Shown piece by piece: positions 43,261 through 52,324 of a stretch of DNA of 64,000 bases (the stretch's first letter is position 1; each line of letters begins with the position of its first letter). The stretch comes from Chryseobacterium culicis. GTDB taxonomy: Bacteria; Bacteroidota; Bacteroidia; Flavobacteriales; Weeksellaceae. The notes beneath the pieces are model-generated. The model was not told where the DNA came from. It saw only the letters and a list, made by a program, of their open reading frames with translations, and did no database searches. A program made the position numbers and the translations under genes. The stretch lies in the NCBI RefSeq assembly GCF_002979755.1, contig NZ_PCPP01000001.1:1768665-1832664 (forward strand). The letters are read 5' to 3'.

Positions 43261-43564
43261 AGTAATAAGTAATAGGTAATGAGCAATGATTGCCTGTTCT
43301 TTATATACAGCCTCGGAATTTCGGTTTCGGGGCTTTTTTTATGGAGGTGCGTGTTTCGGGGTACGAGGATTCGGGTTCAAGGTTCAAGGTTTAAAGTTTA
43401 GAGTTTAGAGTTTAAGGTTACTGGCAGTTAACAAAGTACTTTCATTTCCATAACACACTCCCATCCCTAGCTCCTAACTCCTAACTCCTATTCCCTATTC
43501 CCTATTCCCTATTCCCTATTCCCTATTCCCTATTCCCTGCTACCTGCTACCTACTACCTAACAT
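43261..43564. repeat. Heptamer arrays of three different sequences downstream of pruA
   Basis: 43261-43288 has four units of AGTAATA type. 43374-43422 has seven units moving from GGTTCAA to AGTTTAG and GGTTACT. 43467-43564 has fourteen units with seven exact CTATTCC copies at 43488-43536, flanked by CTAACTC and CTGCTAC variants. The surrounding 43255-43658 spacer has no gene. Confidence 0.85.
43309..43340 (+). terminator. Terminator after pruA
   Basis: AGCCTCG and CGGGGCT pair with wobble across a 12-base loop and are followed by seven T (43334-43340). Confidence 0.7.
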
Positions 43565-43658
43565 CTTTTAACAAACTTTACCGATATTTTACGATTTCCC
43601 AGGTACTGTTAGGAATAATTATTGATTTTTTTGTTACTACACCCCAAAATAGAAGAAT

Positions 43659-43880
43659 ATGAAAAAGTTATTGTTAACAGCCGTTGGAATAGGAATATTT
43701 GCAGTGAGCTGTGGAACCAAAGAATCGACAATGTCAACCAGTAGCCGGGATTCAGCAACAGTAGGTAATACGCAGAAAAGTATACCTCCTACAACGACTG
43801 ATACCATGACTACAAAAATGACGAATCCTGACAGTATCAAGATAAAAAAGGATTCTATGGCAACGTCTCCTGTCAAATAG
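43659..43880 (+). CDS. Small Ser/Thr-rich lipoprotein, first of a related pair
   Basis: The 73-residue product has a lipoprotein signal (KLLLTAVGIGIFAVSC). The mature part is almost entirely Ser, Thr, Lys, Pro and Met (TMSTSSRDSATVGNTQ, PPTTTDTMTTKMTN, DSIKIKKDSMATSP), with no folded domain expected. It resembles the 69-residue protein at 44196 in design and in its DSxK / KTDSTKVK endings, so they are probably paralogues. Role unknown, presumably in the envelope. Confidence 0.7.
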   Translation: MKKLLLTAVGIGIFAVSCGTKESTMSTSSRDSATVGNTQKSIPPTTTDTMTTKMTNPDSIKIKKDSMATSPVK

Positions 43881-43910
43881 TATTTATATAACATTCGATC
43901 TAAAAATGGA

Positions 43911-43944
43911 AAATCTGCAGATGAAAGCTCTGCAGATTTTTTTT
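43911..43944 (+). terminator. Terminator after the first small lipoprotein gene
   Basis: AAATCTGCAG (43911-43920) and CTGCAGATTT (43930-43939) form a 10-bp stem followed by TTTTT. Confidence 0.85.
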
Positions 43945-44001
43945 ATTGAATAACCAGAAATGTTGAAGTTATCATCAAGTTTTAGCTTTGAAGGACTATT
44001 A

Positions 44002-44070
44002 TTTAGGTTTGGGCTAAAGCCGATGATGATATATTATTTTTAAAGGTGGGTTAAAACCCACCCCTATTGA
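44002..44070 (+). repeat. Paired-hairpin repeat, copy B
   Basis: TTTGGGCTAAAGCCGATGA (44008-44026) is followed by GGTGGGTTAAAACCCACC (44045-44062) and CCTATTGA. The second stem differs from copy A by paired changes (GC to AT on both sides). Confidence 0.85.
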
Positions 44071-44086
44071 ATTTTAATAACAACAT

Positions 44087-44149
44087 CTTTTATCTTTTAT
44101 CTTTTATCTTTTATCTTTTATCTTTTATCTTTTATCTTTTATCTTTTAA
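44087..44149. repeat. Perfect heptamer microsatellite (CTTTTAT)8
   Basis: Eight exact CTTTTAT units plus one variant (CTTTTAA) run from 44087 to 44149. They end 46 bases before the start of the second small lipoprotein gene, so array length could affect its expression. Confidence 0.95.
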
Positions 44150-44195
44150 TTAAATCCTTATATTTGATTACCATCAACAATCAAAATTAACTATT

Positions 44196-44405
44196 ATGAA
44201 AAAATTATGGATAGGAGCTGTTCTTGGACTTCTTTTCCTTGGAAGTTGTGCTCAAAACAAAGAAAAAAGAGAGGAATATAAAGAAGCCCACAATAAAGAT
44301 TCTTTAAGAAATAAAATGGGAGATTCTGCTGTGGCCAACTCCATCCCTTCACCCACAACCTCTGATACTTCAAAAGTAAAAACCGACAGTACAAAAGTTA
44401 AATAA
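44196..44405 (+). CDS. Small lipoprotein, second of a related pair
   Basis: The 69-residue product has the lipoprotein signal KKLWIGAVLGLLFLGSC. A charged segment (QNKEKREEYKEAHNKDSLRN) follows, then a Ser/Thr/Lys tail (SIPSPTTSDTSKVKTDSTKVK). It has the same layout as the 43659 product. Its spacer holds the paired-hairpin repeat and the CTTTTAT array. A 12-bp hairpin follows the stop. No function is known. Confidence 0.7.
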   Translation: MKKLWIGAVLGLLFLGSCAQNKEKREEYKEAHNKDSLRNKMGDSAVANSIPSPTTSDTSKVKTDSTKVK

Positions 44406-44724
44406 AATCACAAATCCACAGAAATCTGTGGATTTGCACTTAAAAAAACTTGACTGAAAAAAAACCGGGCAATCAACCCCGATTATAATATATGGTTCAT
44501 ATTCCTGATCAGAAGAATATTTTCCTTAAAAGCTAAAAAAAGGGAATTGCAGTTTGGGCTTACTCTTATCTTGAAAGAAGAAAATAAAAATGATAAGCTG
44601 CAGCAGAATTACATCATGTCCCGTGAAACTGACGCAAAGATATACCAGCAAAGCTTTTCTTTAAAATAATAGGTTGTTCATTTTCGTGAAAATGGTAAGG
44701 TAGAATTAAAAAAACAAGCTGTTT
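44406..44724. other. 319-bp spacer with hairpins and a start-less open frame
   Basis: CAAATCCACAGA (44411-44422) and TCTGTGGATTTG (44425-44436) form a perfect 12-bp hairpin, the likely terminator of the small lipoprotein gene. From 44448 to 44669 one plus-strand frame is open (ending KIYQQSFSLK) but has no ATG near its start, so it is at best a gene remnant. A short CATTTTCGTGAAAATG hairpin lies near 44678. Confidence 0.4.
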
Positions 44725-46353
44725 TTAATCATTTTCGGGAAAATGGACATTTTTGTCTGATTGATTTTCAGTATCCAGATATTTGATATAGGCTGATGGA
44801 GAATAGTCTGTAACCGCTTTAAAGACAGCAGCAAATTTACTGTGTGAAGAGAATCCGCACTCATCGGCAAGAATACTTATTTTATATTGACGGTACTTTT
44901 CATCATTGATTAATTTGTCTACAATATAATTGATTCTTAGACGATTGACATACGTTTTAAAGTCCGCACTTTTATGCTGATTGATAACATAAGACAGATA
45001 TTTTGTATTGGTATTCAATTCACCGGCAAGAAAAGAAAGGGACATTCCTTTGTTGTTATAAAGATCACCTTTTTCAAAATCTTCAAGAAGTTCAAGCAAC
45101 TTTGATTCAGTTTCGGAAGTCATCAGGGAATCATTCCGTCTGCGGTCTGCTTCAGAGTCTTTTTCATCAATTTCTTCCACAGATATATTGGAAAACTCAG
45201 CACCATCGGATTGTTGTAAAGAATACTGAGTTCTGTTACTGATCATATTTAACTGAGCTCTTATAATATTTCTGAACTTTGAACGCTGTTTTTTCTGCTT
45301 TGCCCTGAATACAACAAGTAAAACAACAAGCGAAGTAAACAGAATGATAATGGCCGCATTTTTTACCAGATTCATCTGCCCTCCTTTTTTACTGTTTTTT
45401 CCTTTCAGCATCTCTCCCCCTTTTGCAGCAAAACTTTGATTACGGGCTGCAATGCTGTCATAAGCACGTATATATTTCACAGCATATAATGAAGCTTTAA
45501 AATTGTCTCCAATTCCTTCATAGTAATCATTAATATTGGAATAAACGGCTTTTTTAAGTTTAAGACTTCGGGATGTGTCTGCAATTTTTTCTGCTTTTTT
45601 AAGATACAGCTCAGCATCCTTCCAGTTTTTCTGCTTCAGGCGGATACCTCCGAGCCCGTTATAAACCAGCCCCATTGTACAGCTGCCATTTTTAAGGAGT
45701 CCTTCCGCTTTTCGATAGTAATCTTCGGAAACAGAATAATCATTAAGTTTGAAATAGACCTCTCCCAACAGCTGATATGAAGCTGCTGCCGTTCTGCTTT
45801 CGTTATAGCTGTTTATTTTTTCAAAATATTTCAGAGAGGATTCAATATGCCGTATCGCATTGGGATAATTCCCCAGTTCCATCTCGTAGAAAGCCATTTC
45901 CTGATTCAGGAGCCCTGCGGCTTCATTACTTTTTTGAAAATCGGTAATCCGTCCGGAAGCCTCCAGCCCTTTTATAATATATTTTTTGGATCTTTCGTAT
46001 AACCCTACCTGTCTATATTGCCTCGCAAGTAATCTGGTCACCACGGCCATCCATTCCGGATCATTCATCTGATTGATTACCGAATGGGCATTTTCACTGA
46101 AACAGATTGCTTTTTTAAGTTCTCCTGCATGATGATATAGCTCAGAAGAAAGAACAAGACATTTGATCTTCTCTGAAGATGTTTGTGCCCTCATATAGAG
46201 AGAATCTGCGGTTTTGATGGCTTTGGGTAAATCCTTATAGGCTGTAACAGAAGAAGTCTTCTCACAGATAAGGTCAAAGTTATTTTTTTTCTGAGCGAAT
46301 ATGGGGACTGCTGTTGCCAGCAAAAACAAAAATTTCAGAAGACTTTTAGGCAT
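44725..46353 (-). CDS. TPR-containing AraC-type transcriptional regulator, membrane anchored
   Basis: The start at 46353 (MPKSLLKFLFLLATAVPIFAQ) gives a signal peptide; upstream ATGs only add hydrophobic residues. Residues 25-290 hold several TPR-like helical repeats (SYQLLGEVYFKLNDYSVSEDYYRKAEGLL; GLGGIRLKQKNWKDAELYLKKAEKI). A membrane helix follows (AAIIILFTSLVVLLVVF), then a cytoplasmic AraC HTH at the end (LSFLAGELNTNTKYLSYVINQHK; ISILADECGFSSHSKFAAVFKAVTDYSPSAYIKYL). This outside-sensing, inside-binding layout is common in Chryseobacterium. Its target and signal are unknown. Confidence 0.88.
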   Translation of the reverse strand: MPKSLLKFLFLLATAVPIFAQKKNNFDLICEKTSSVTAYKDLPKAIKTADSLYMRAQTSSEKIKCLVLSSELYHHAGELKKAICFSENAHSVINQMNDPEWMAVVTRLLARQYRQVGLYERSKKYIIKGLEASGRITDFQKSNEAAGLLNQEMAFYEMELGNYPNAIRHIESSLKYFEKINSYNESRTAAASYQLLGEVYFKLNDYSVSEDYYRKAEGLLKNGSCTMGLVYNGLGGIRLKQKNWKDAELYLKKAEKIADTSRSLKLKKAVYSNINDYYEGIGDNFKASLYAVKYIRAYDSIAARNQSFAAKGGEMLKGKNSKKGGQMNLVKNAAIIILFTSLVVLLVVFRAKQKKQRSKFRNIIRAQLNMISNRTQYSLQQSDGAEFSNISVEEIDEKDSEADRRRNDSLMTSETESKLLELLEDFEKGDLYNNKGMSLSFLAGELNTNTKYLSYVINQHKSADFKTYVNRLRINYIVDKLINDEKYRQYKISILADECGFSSHSKFAAVFKAVTDYSPSAYIKYLDTENQSDKNVHFPEND

Positions 46354-46653
46354 AAAAAAACAAATTATTATTTTTATTCTATAATAATTCATCATTATTT
46401 TCACGGAGTGTCTTTTTGTTTTTTACAAAACTAGTGATATTTTATTTTTTATTAAAACATTATATTGAAATTTAATCATTTACCTTAAAACAGCCATTTG
46501 CGTTAATTTTAATAATAAGACTAAAACAATAGATGATTATCTTTCATACGCCTTGATAGCTGTTTTAAAACTAAAGTTCCTTAATAATTATTTTCAATAT
46601 GAACGACTCATATGTCATCATATTTATTACATTTGCAGGGAATAAAAGTTTTT

Positions 46654-47814
46654 ATGAAAAAAATAGCCATACTTTCCTCAATCTTTATAGGAGCCCTTGC
46701 ATGGGCGCAGGGAATTAAATTTGAAGACAGCAATTTTGCTTCTATCCTTGCCAAAGCAAAAAAAGAAAAAAAACTGGTCTTTATTGATGCATATGCCTCA
46801 TGGTGTGGACCTTGTAAGCTGATGGTGAAAAATATTTTCCCGCTTCAGTCTGTAGGTGATTATTACAATTCTCACTTTATCAATGCTAAAATTGACATGG
46901 AAAAAGGAGAAGGAATTGAGCTTGCCAAAAAATATAACGTAAAAGCATTCCCTACCTATCTGTTTATTGACGGAAACGGTGAAGCAGTACACAGAACGTT
47001 AGGATATGTAGAAGAAAAAGACTTTATCCAGTTTGCCAAAGATGCTGAAGATCCGAATAAAAGACTTACTTCTCTGAAGCAGCAATTTGAAAAAGGAGAG
47101 AAAAACCCTGAGTTTTTAAAGAATCTTGCCGGACTTACCTTATATAACGATGCTGAGTTTGCCGGAAAAGTAATTAACCGTTACTTCCAACAGAAACCCA
47201 ATTTAGATCAGGAAGATATCCAGATGCTTCTTTCAGGAGTTCAGACAACAGATAGTCCTTTGTACAAGATTTTCCAGGATAAAAAAGCAGAGATCATTAA
47301 ATTCTTCCCTGAAGATAAATACGAAAAGTTTGATAAAAACATCAAGCTGAACACCGTTTCTAAAAAAGCTTATAACCCGGATACAAAAAAATGGGATGAC
47401 AACTATTTCATGGCTGAAACCCAGAAATTCCTGAGCAAAGAAGAGGCTGACAAGATTTTAAAAAGAATGAAAGCCAACAGAGCTTTAAAGAACAAAGATA
47501 TTCCTGAGTATGAAAAATTAATCCTTGACCTTTACAAAGATTATTCTGCAGCAGGTTCTGAAGAACTGAATTCTCTTGCATGGAACTTCTTTGAAAATGT
47601 AAGCAATAAGACCTCCCTGGAAAAAGCAATTACATGGGCACAAGAATCTGTAAAGAAAAACCAGAACTTTGCCAATACAGATACGCTAGCCAATCTTTAC
47701 AATAAAGTAGGAGATAAGAAAAATGCAAAAATGTGGGCTGAAAAATCTATTGAACTGGCAAAAACTACCGGACAGGATTCTTCTGACACAGAAAAGTTAT
47801 TAAAAAGCCTTTAA
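46654..47814 (+). CDS. Secreted thioredoxin-family protein with helical C-terminal domain
   Basis: The ATG at 46654 starts a clean signal peptide (KKIAILSSIFIGALAWAQG); an ATG at 46612 would precede it with 14 unlikely residues. Thioredoxin-like residues 25-145 have the redox motif Cys51-Gly-Pro-Cys54 (DAYASWCGPCKLMV) and the cis-Pro region KAFPTYLFIDGNG. The remaining 240 residues are helical, TPR-like repeats (SLAWNFFENVSNKTSLEKAITWAQESV). It is likely a periplasmic disulfide reductase. A bidirectional terminator follows. Confidence 0.88.
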   Translation: MKKIAILSSIFIGALAWAQGIKFEDSNFASILAKAKKEKKLVFIDAYASWCGPCKLMVKNIFPLQSVGDYYNSHFINAKIDMEKGEGIELAKKYNVKAFPTYLFIDGNGEAVHRTLGYVEEKDFIQFAKDAEDPNKRLTSLKQQFEKGEKNPEFLKNLAGLTLYNDAEFAGKVINRYFQQKPNLDQEDIQMLLSGVQTTDSPLYKIFQDKKAEIIKFFPEDKYEKFDKNIKLNTVSKKAYNPDTKKWDDNYFMAETQKFLSKEEADKILKRMKANRALKNKDIPEYEKLILDLYKDYSAAGSEELNSLAWNFFENVSNKTSLEKAITWAQESVKKNQNFANTDTLANLYNKVGDKKNAKMWAEKSIELAKTTGQDSSDTEKLLKSL

Positions 47815-47836
47815 TAGGGTATATTATATCAATAAG

Positions 47837-47868
47837 AAACCGCAGAACGAGAGTTCTGCGGTTTTGTT
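47837..47868. terminator. Bidirectional terminator between convergent genes
   Basis: AAACCGCAGAAC (47837-47848) and GTTCTGCGGTTT (47853-47864) form a perfect 12-bp stem with loop GAGA and TTTTGTTTT after it. Confidence 0.9.
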
Positions 47869-47879
47869 TTATTTAATAC

Positions 47880-48581
47880 TTAATTATTATATACCAGAAC
47901 CTGCATCTTAGTAAGCATGGCTTCTGTATCACCATTATAACCTAAATAACCAGAAGGAACAAAATTAACAGTAGCGCTTCCAGACCAGGCAGCATATTGA
48001 ACTTTAAAAGTATAAGTTCCTGCTGTGAGATTCACTGACTTCAAAAATGTTACCGGAACCGGCATACTTGCCAACGTTGCTCCGCCAGGAAAATTTCCTG
48101 CCTTAGAAGCAAATGCTGAAGAAATTTTGACCCCATTTTGCAAAAGAGTAAAAACGCCCTGACTTGAATTACCGTCCGTTAAGGTTGCGTATCCTAAAAT
48201 AGTAAATAAAAAAGTCTGAGTTCTTCCAGCAGGCACCGTTAAAGTAATCGTAGCCCCAGGTACATCAATTGTGGTTCCCTGAGCAGCTGTAGCAGCAGTA
48301 GTTCCCTGCACATAATAAGCGCTATTAATAGTTCCGCTTATTGTATTCAGCGTCTGCCATGAAGGAGCTGTCGCAGGCCCGTTGGAAGTCAAAATTTGCC
48401 CTGTTGTACCTGAAGAACCTGCCGTAGTGGCATTACCACCTACGTTTATTTCATTTACTACCTGCAATGAACCATTAACGTGTAAGGTTTTTTGAGGAGT
48501 TTCTGTTTTAATTCCTATACTTACTTGAGCAATCAAGGATAAAGAAAATAGAAAAGCTACCAAAAATAAGTGTTTTTTCAT
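47880..48581 (-). CDS. Secreted cell-surface protein with C1q/TNF-like jelly roll
   Basis: The 233-residue product has a signal peptide ending IAQ. A short collagen-like or tail-spike-like start follows (VSIGIKTETPQKTLHVNGSLQVVNEINVGGNATTAGSSGTTGQILTS), then a beta-rich C-terminal domain (TFLFTILGYATLTDGNSSQGVFTLLQNGVKI; FKVQYAAWSGSATVNFVPSG), probably C1q-like. The SIG...TPxxTLHVNG opening is shared with the 49297 protein, so the two are likely of one type. Function unknown, probably adhesive or envelope related. Confidence 0.7.
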   Translation of the reverse strand: MKKHLFLVAFLFSLSLIAQVSIGIKTETPQKTLHVNGSLQVVNEINVGGNATTAGSSGTTGQILTSNGPATAPSWQTLNTISGTINSAYYVQGTTAATAAQGTTIDVPGATITLTVPAGRTQTFLFTILGYATLTDGNSSQGVFTLLQNGVKISSAFASKAGNFPGGATLASMPVPVTFLKSVNLTAGTYTFKVQYAAWSGSATVNFVPSGYLGYNGDTEAMLTKMQVLVYNN

Positions 48582-48718
48582 TCGTTGTGTTTTTATAGAT
48601 TACCAAGACAAAAGTATATAAAAAAATACAAAATCAGTAATAATTAATAAAAACACAACGCTTTATCGAAAAAAATCTATAAGATTAACCCATTCTATCT
48701 ATTAAATGCTTTAAAAAA

Positions 48719-48953
48719 TTAATATTCAAACAAAACACTTCCCCACGTAAATCCGCTTCCGAAAGCTGAAAGAAGAACCAAATCTCCTCTCTTGATTTTT
48801 CCTTGCTCAATCGCTTCACTTAAAGCAATGGGAATAGAAGCAGCCGTTGTATTTCCGTATTTCTGAATATTGTTAAAGATTTTTTTGTTTGGTAATCCGA
48901 ATTTCTCCTGAACAAACTGAGCAATTCTAAGATTCGCCTGGTGTGGAATGAAC
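48719..48953 (-). pseudogene. Duplicated 3' end of fabH (C-terminal fragment)
   Basis: This 235-bp stretch matches the end of the intact fabH at 50329-50563 on the same strand, 1610 bases away. The translated fragment reads IPHQANLRIAQFVQEKFGLPNKKIFNNIQKYGN and ends GSVLFEY. It keeps the catalytic His and Asn blocks, with only a few amino-acid changes such as Q to E and DD to NK. Most changes are at third codon positions and concentrate away from the 3' end. No start or active-site Cys is present, so it is not functional. The match begins abruptly at 48953/48954, where the AT-rich spacer starts. Confidence 0.92.
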
Positions 48954-49296
48954 TATTAATATGCAAAGTTTTTAAGAAACTTGAAGTATTACTCTAAAAA
49001 AGGCCAAGATAATAAATAGCCTTTCACATTTTATTCTATATTTATTTACTAAAATTACTATACGAGACGACTTCTTAATGAATATTATCAATCAAAATTG
49101 ATAAATTAATTTACAAACTCTATACTTTTTAACACCAATTACAAAACCAACAAAATACACACGCAAAAAAACTAATAATCAATAAACAATATCAATATTA
49201 TGATCAAAAATGATAAGATATAAAAACCTTTATACAACAAAAAGCATAAACTGTAGTTTATGGTTTTTAACTTATTCGTGATATACTACAATAATA
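48954..49296. other. Very AT-rich spacer between the fabH fragment and the surface-protein gene
   Basis: No gene is seen. CATAAACT (49245-49252) and AGTTTATG (49255-49262) form a terminator-like hairpin for the minus-strand gene at 49297, with A-runs on the plus strand before it. The base composition is more AT-rich than the flanks. Confidence 0.55.
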
Positions 49297-50094
49297 TTAA
49301 TCAGCTATTCGTAATATGGAAAGCTGCGTAGATTTTTGGAGAAGAGTCATTCCCGTTCCCGTACAATTTCCTGATTGCCCTCTCCCCAACTCAATATTCC
49401 ATACATAATTGGAAGTGATTCTTGTAGTAAATGTAATGCTTCCTCCATGGTTTGATAAGGCACCGCTTAAATGAGATACAGCACTATGTATCCTTTGAGC
49501 ATTAGGGGAACTCCCAACTGGAAAATCCGCAAAATAAGAAGAAAGATTGCAGGATCCATTGTTATGGGTTGCTTCATACGTAAAAGTAATCGCGTACAGG
49601 CCTGGAGTAAATGTAATCTGAGATGCTCCCAAATAAGTAATCCCGCTTCCTGGGCTGTTGCCTATTTCTAATACAGGAGCAAGAATCTGCTTTTCCCCAG
49701 CAGTTTGTACACTCAAAAAATTATTCATATGAGAATTTAATTGAAAAACTGCCGGTCTTGGGATACCCAAAGTATTCAGAGTAGAAACATTCACAATAAT
49801 GTTCCATTCGCTGCCATCATTATAATACAGGCCAGGGATTACATTGTTAGGAGAAGTGCCCGCTGTTGATGTATTATAAACTAACATCCCTTGTACATGT
49901 TCGCCAAGTGGTGCAGGAGAGTTCGTACTTGTCAGGGCAACACGTGGAGGTAAAAGCCCTTTGTTTGGGGAAACAATATCCAAGGCTGCATTGGGATTCG
50001 GATTTGGAGTATTAACGCCTATACTTCCCGTTTGAGCAAAAGCATGAACTGACAATGATAATACTACCATTGACAAAATAATTTTTTTCATCAT
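49297..50094 (-). CDS. Secreted cell-surface protein lying between the two fabH 3' ends
   Basis: The 265-residue product has a signal peptide ending AFAQ. It then has SIGVNTPNPNPNAALDIVSPNKGLLPPRVALTS and the pattern GMLVYNTSTAGTSPNNVIPGLYYNDGSEW, which recur in many Flavobacteria surface proteins. The C-terminal part is beta-rich and ends in SILRIAD. It resembles the 47880 product in the SIGxxTPxP...LDV opening. Function unknown. It sits inside the segment bounded by the duplicated fabH ends, so it may have arrived with the event that made them. Confidence 0.7.
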   Translation of the reverse strand: MMKKIILSMVVLSLSVHAFAQTGSIGVNTPNPNPNAALDIVSPNKGLLPPRVALTSTNSPAPLGEHVQGMLVYNTSTAGTSPNNVIPGLYYNDGSEWNIIVNVSTLNTLGIPRPAVFQLNSHMNNFLSVQTAGEKQILAPVLEIGNSPGSGITYLGASQITFTPGLYAITFTYEATHNNGSCNLSSYFADFPVGSSPNAQRIHSAVSHLSGALSNHGGSITFTTRITSNYVWNIELGRGQSGNCTGTGMTLLQKSTQLSILRIAD

Positions 50095-50328
50095 TTTTTA
50101 TAAATTAAACTTTGTTCTTTAAGAATTGTGCTTTTTATATTGACTTCATTGTAATAAATACCCAAAGCCTATTATGTTGATGTAAATTTTAAGCAAATGT
50201 AAAATCAACGATACAAAGATATTCAATAAAATACACCATTCCAAGCATTTTATTGAATATCAATTGATTACACGACATCCATTTAAAAAAAACTATTTAA
50301 TTTATTAAATGATTAAAAAAATTAAGAA

Positions 50329-51351
50329 TTAATATTCAAATAGAACACTTCCCCACGTAAATCCGCTTCCGAAAGCTGAAAGAAGAACCAAATCTCCTCT
50401 CTTGATTTTTCCTTGCTCAATCGCTTCACTTAAAGCAATAGGAATAGAAGCCGCTGTTGTATTTCCGTATTTCTGAATATTATTAAAAATCTTATCATCT
50501 GGCAGTCCAAATTTTTGCTGAACAAACTGAGCAATTCTAAGATTTGCCTGATGTGGAATGAACATATCAAGATCTTCAATGGTTTTTCCTGCTTTGTTCA
50601 GTGCTTCCATCATGGTTTCCGGAAATCTTGTTACGGCATGTTTGAATACAAAGTTTCCGTTCATAATAGGATAAACTTCTTTATTGGTAACATTCTCCGG
50701 TTCTTTTCTCATTCTGTCACTCCATCCGAATTTAGATCCCGGAAACTGTGTACATAATTCATCGGCATATTTCCCTTCAGAATGCATATTCATCGCTAAG
50801 ATATCTCCTGCATTTTCATCTTCTGATGCAGAAAGAACAACAGCTCCTGCTCCATCTCCAAAGATTACAGAAACCCCTCTTCCTTCGTCAGAAAAATCCA
50901 ATCCGAAAGAATGAACTTCTGCTCCTACAACAAGAATATTTTTATAAGTTCCCGATTTAATAAAGGCATTCGCAACACTCATAGAATAGACAAATCCTGA
51001 ACACTGATTTCTTACATCCAATGCTCCAATGGTATCACATCCCAACATATCCTGAAGCAATACTCCACATCCAGGAAAATAATAATCCGGAGAAAGTGTT
51101 GCAAAAACAATATAATCAATATCCTTAGCAGTCAGACCTGCTTTTTCAAGGGCTTTTTCAGAAGCTTTAAACCCTAAATAAGCGGCTGTTTCCTGAGAAT
51201 CATTTCTATTTTTACGATGTCTTCTTTCTTTAATACCTGTCCTTTCCGTAATCCACTCATCATTGGTAGTCATGAGTTTTGCCAAATCATCATTGGTAAC
51301 AACGTTATCTGGAACATAAAATCCAACACCTTTTATTGTACTTTTAATCAT
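50329..51351 (-). CDS. fabH: Beta-ketoacyl-ACP synthase III
   Basis: From the ATG at 51351 (MIKSTIKGVGFYVPDNVVTN) the protein has 340 residues; an ATG at 51372 would add seven. It condenses acyl-CoA with malonyl-ACP to start fatty-acid synthesis. The catalytic Cys is in DVRNQCSGFVYSM, the His in FIPHQANLRIAQF and the Asn in KYGNTTAASIP. Length is normal and the enzyme looks intact. Its last 78 codons are duplicated at 48719-48953. Confidence 0.94.
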   Translation of the reverse strand: MIKSTIKGVGFYVPDNVVTNDDLAKLMTTNDEWITERTGIKERRHRKNRNDSQETAAYLGFKASEKALEKAGLTAKDIDYIVFATLSPDYYFPGCGVLLQDMLGCDTIGALDVRNQCSGFVYSMSVANAFIKSGTYKNILVVGAEVHSFGLDFSDEGRGVSVIFGDGAGAVVLSASEDENAGDILAMNMHSEGKYADELCTQFPGSKFGWSDRMRKEPENVTNKEVYPIMNGNFVFKHAVTRFPETMMEALNKAGKTIEDLDMFIPHQANLRIAQFVQQKFGLPDDKIFNNIQKYGNTTAASIPIALSEAIEQGKIKRGDLVLLSAFGSGFTWGSVLFEY

Positions 51352-51424
51352 ATAGTTTTTTAATTTTGGCAAAGATAAAGCTTATTTAACACATAGTTTT
51401 TCAAAATATTAGTATTTTTACTTT

Positions 51425-52324
51425 ATGCCAATTGATACGATATACAGAACCTCCCAATGCGAATGGGTAGATGTAGAGGCTCCTACTGTAGAAGACCTGA
51501 AATTTCTTCATGAAAGATATGAAATCAACAATCTTCTCCTGGAAGATACCATGGATCCTAATCACCTTCCGAAATATGAAGAAGACGGGAATGTAAAATT
51601 CTTCCTACTCCGTGAAAGTACAGAACTGGAAAGAAAGAATTTGAATACCATCAGCGATATCAGCACCAAGATTGGAATTTTTTTGGTTGAAAATACCATT
51701 ATCACCATCCACAGGATGAAAACCAGAAGCATCACCGAAGTCAAGAAGAAAGTTTCGTTAATTCAGGAAGACCTTAATCCTCAGCAGATCACACTGATGA
51801 TTGCTATATTGATCATGAAAAGTTTTGATGATGAATCTTTAAGTCTGTTCGAAACGATGGACAATATAGAGAATGAGATTTTCCTTAAAAATACCAATCA
51901 TACCAGCCAGATCCGCCGTCTTTACAAGCTGAAACGAAAATCAGGATTAAATTCCAGGGTACTGGTGATTTCCACGGATGCTATTGATAAATTTAAATTA
52001 CTGAATTTACAGGACTCTGAAATTGTCGATTTAAAGGATAAACATAAGGATGTAGTGGCAGATTTTGACCACTTGAATATTCAGATCACCAACCTTATTT
52101 CCATGTTCCTGGCACTTTCGGATCAAAAGGCGAACCAGGTCATGAAAGTTCTGGCTATTTATTCAGTTTACTTCTTGCCGATTACTTTTATTGCCGGAGT
52201 TTATGGAATGAACTTCGATAATATGCCTGAGCTTCACCATAAATATGGATATTTTATAACGTTGGGAGCCATGGCAACGGTTGTGATCAGTACATTTATT
52301 TATGTGAGACGAAGACAGTGGTGA
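51425..52324 (+). CDS. corA: CorA-family divalent cation channel
   Basis: The 299-residue protein has a long cytoplasmic N-terminal funnel (coiled-coil helices around LFETMDNIENEIFLKNTN) and two C-terminal membrane helices. The first ends in the signature Tyr-Gly-Met-Asn (GMN at 261-263 in VYGMNFDNMPEL). CorA pentamers conduct magnesium, cobalt or nickel ions. Nickel supply for urease is one possible use, though the gene is 13 kb away and the usual role is magnesium uptake. The C-terminus is short and basic (YVRRRQW). Confidence 0.9.
   Translation: MPIDTIYRTSQCEWVDVEAPTVEDLKFLHERYEINNLLLEDTMDPNHLPKYEEDGNVKFFLLRESTELERKNLNTISDISTKIGIFLVENTIITIHRMKTRSITEVKKKVSLIQEDLNPQQITLMIAILIMKSFDDESLSLFETMDNIENEIFLKNTNHTSQIRRLYKLKRKSGLNSRVLVISTDAIDKFKLLNLQDSEIVDLKDKHKDVVADFDHLNIQITNLISMFLALSDQKANQVMKVLAIYSVYFLPITFIAGVYGMNFDNMPELHHKYGYFITLGAMATVVISTFIYVRRRQW

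Noticed and set aside
43467..43564. CTATTCC array as a CRISPR repeat
   Set aside because: Units are 7 bases and contiguous with no spacers; no cas genes are present.
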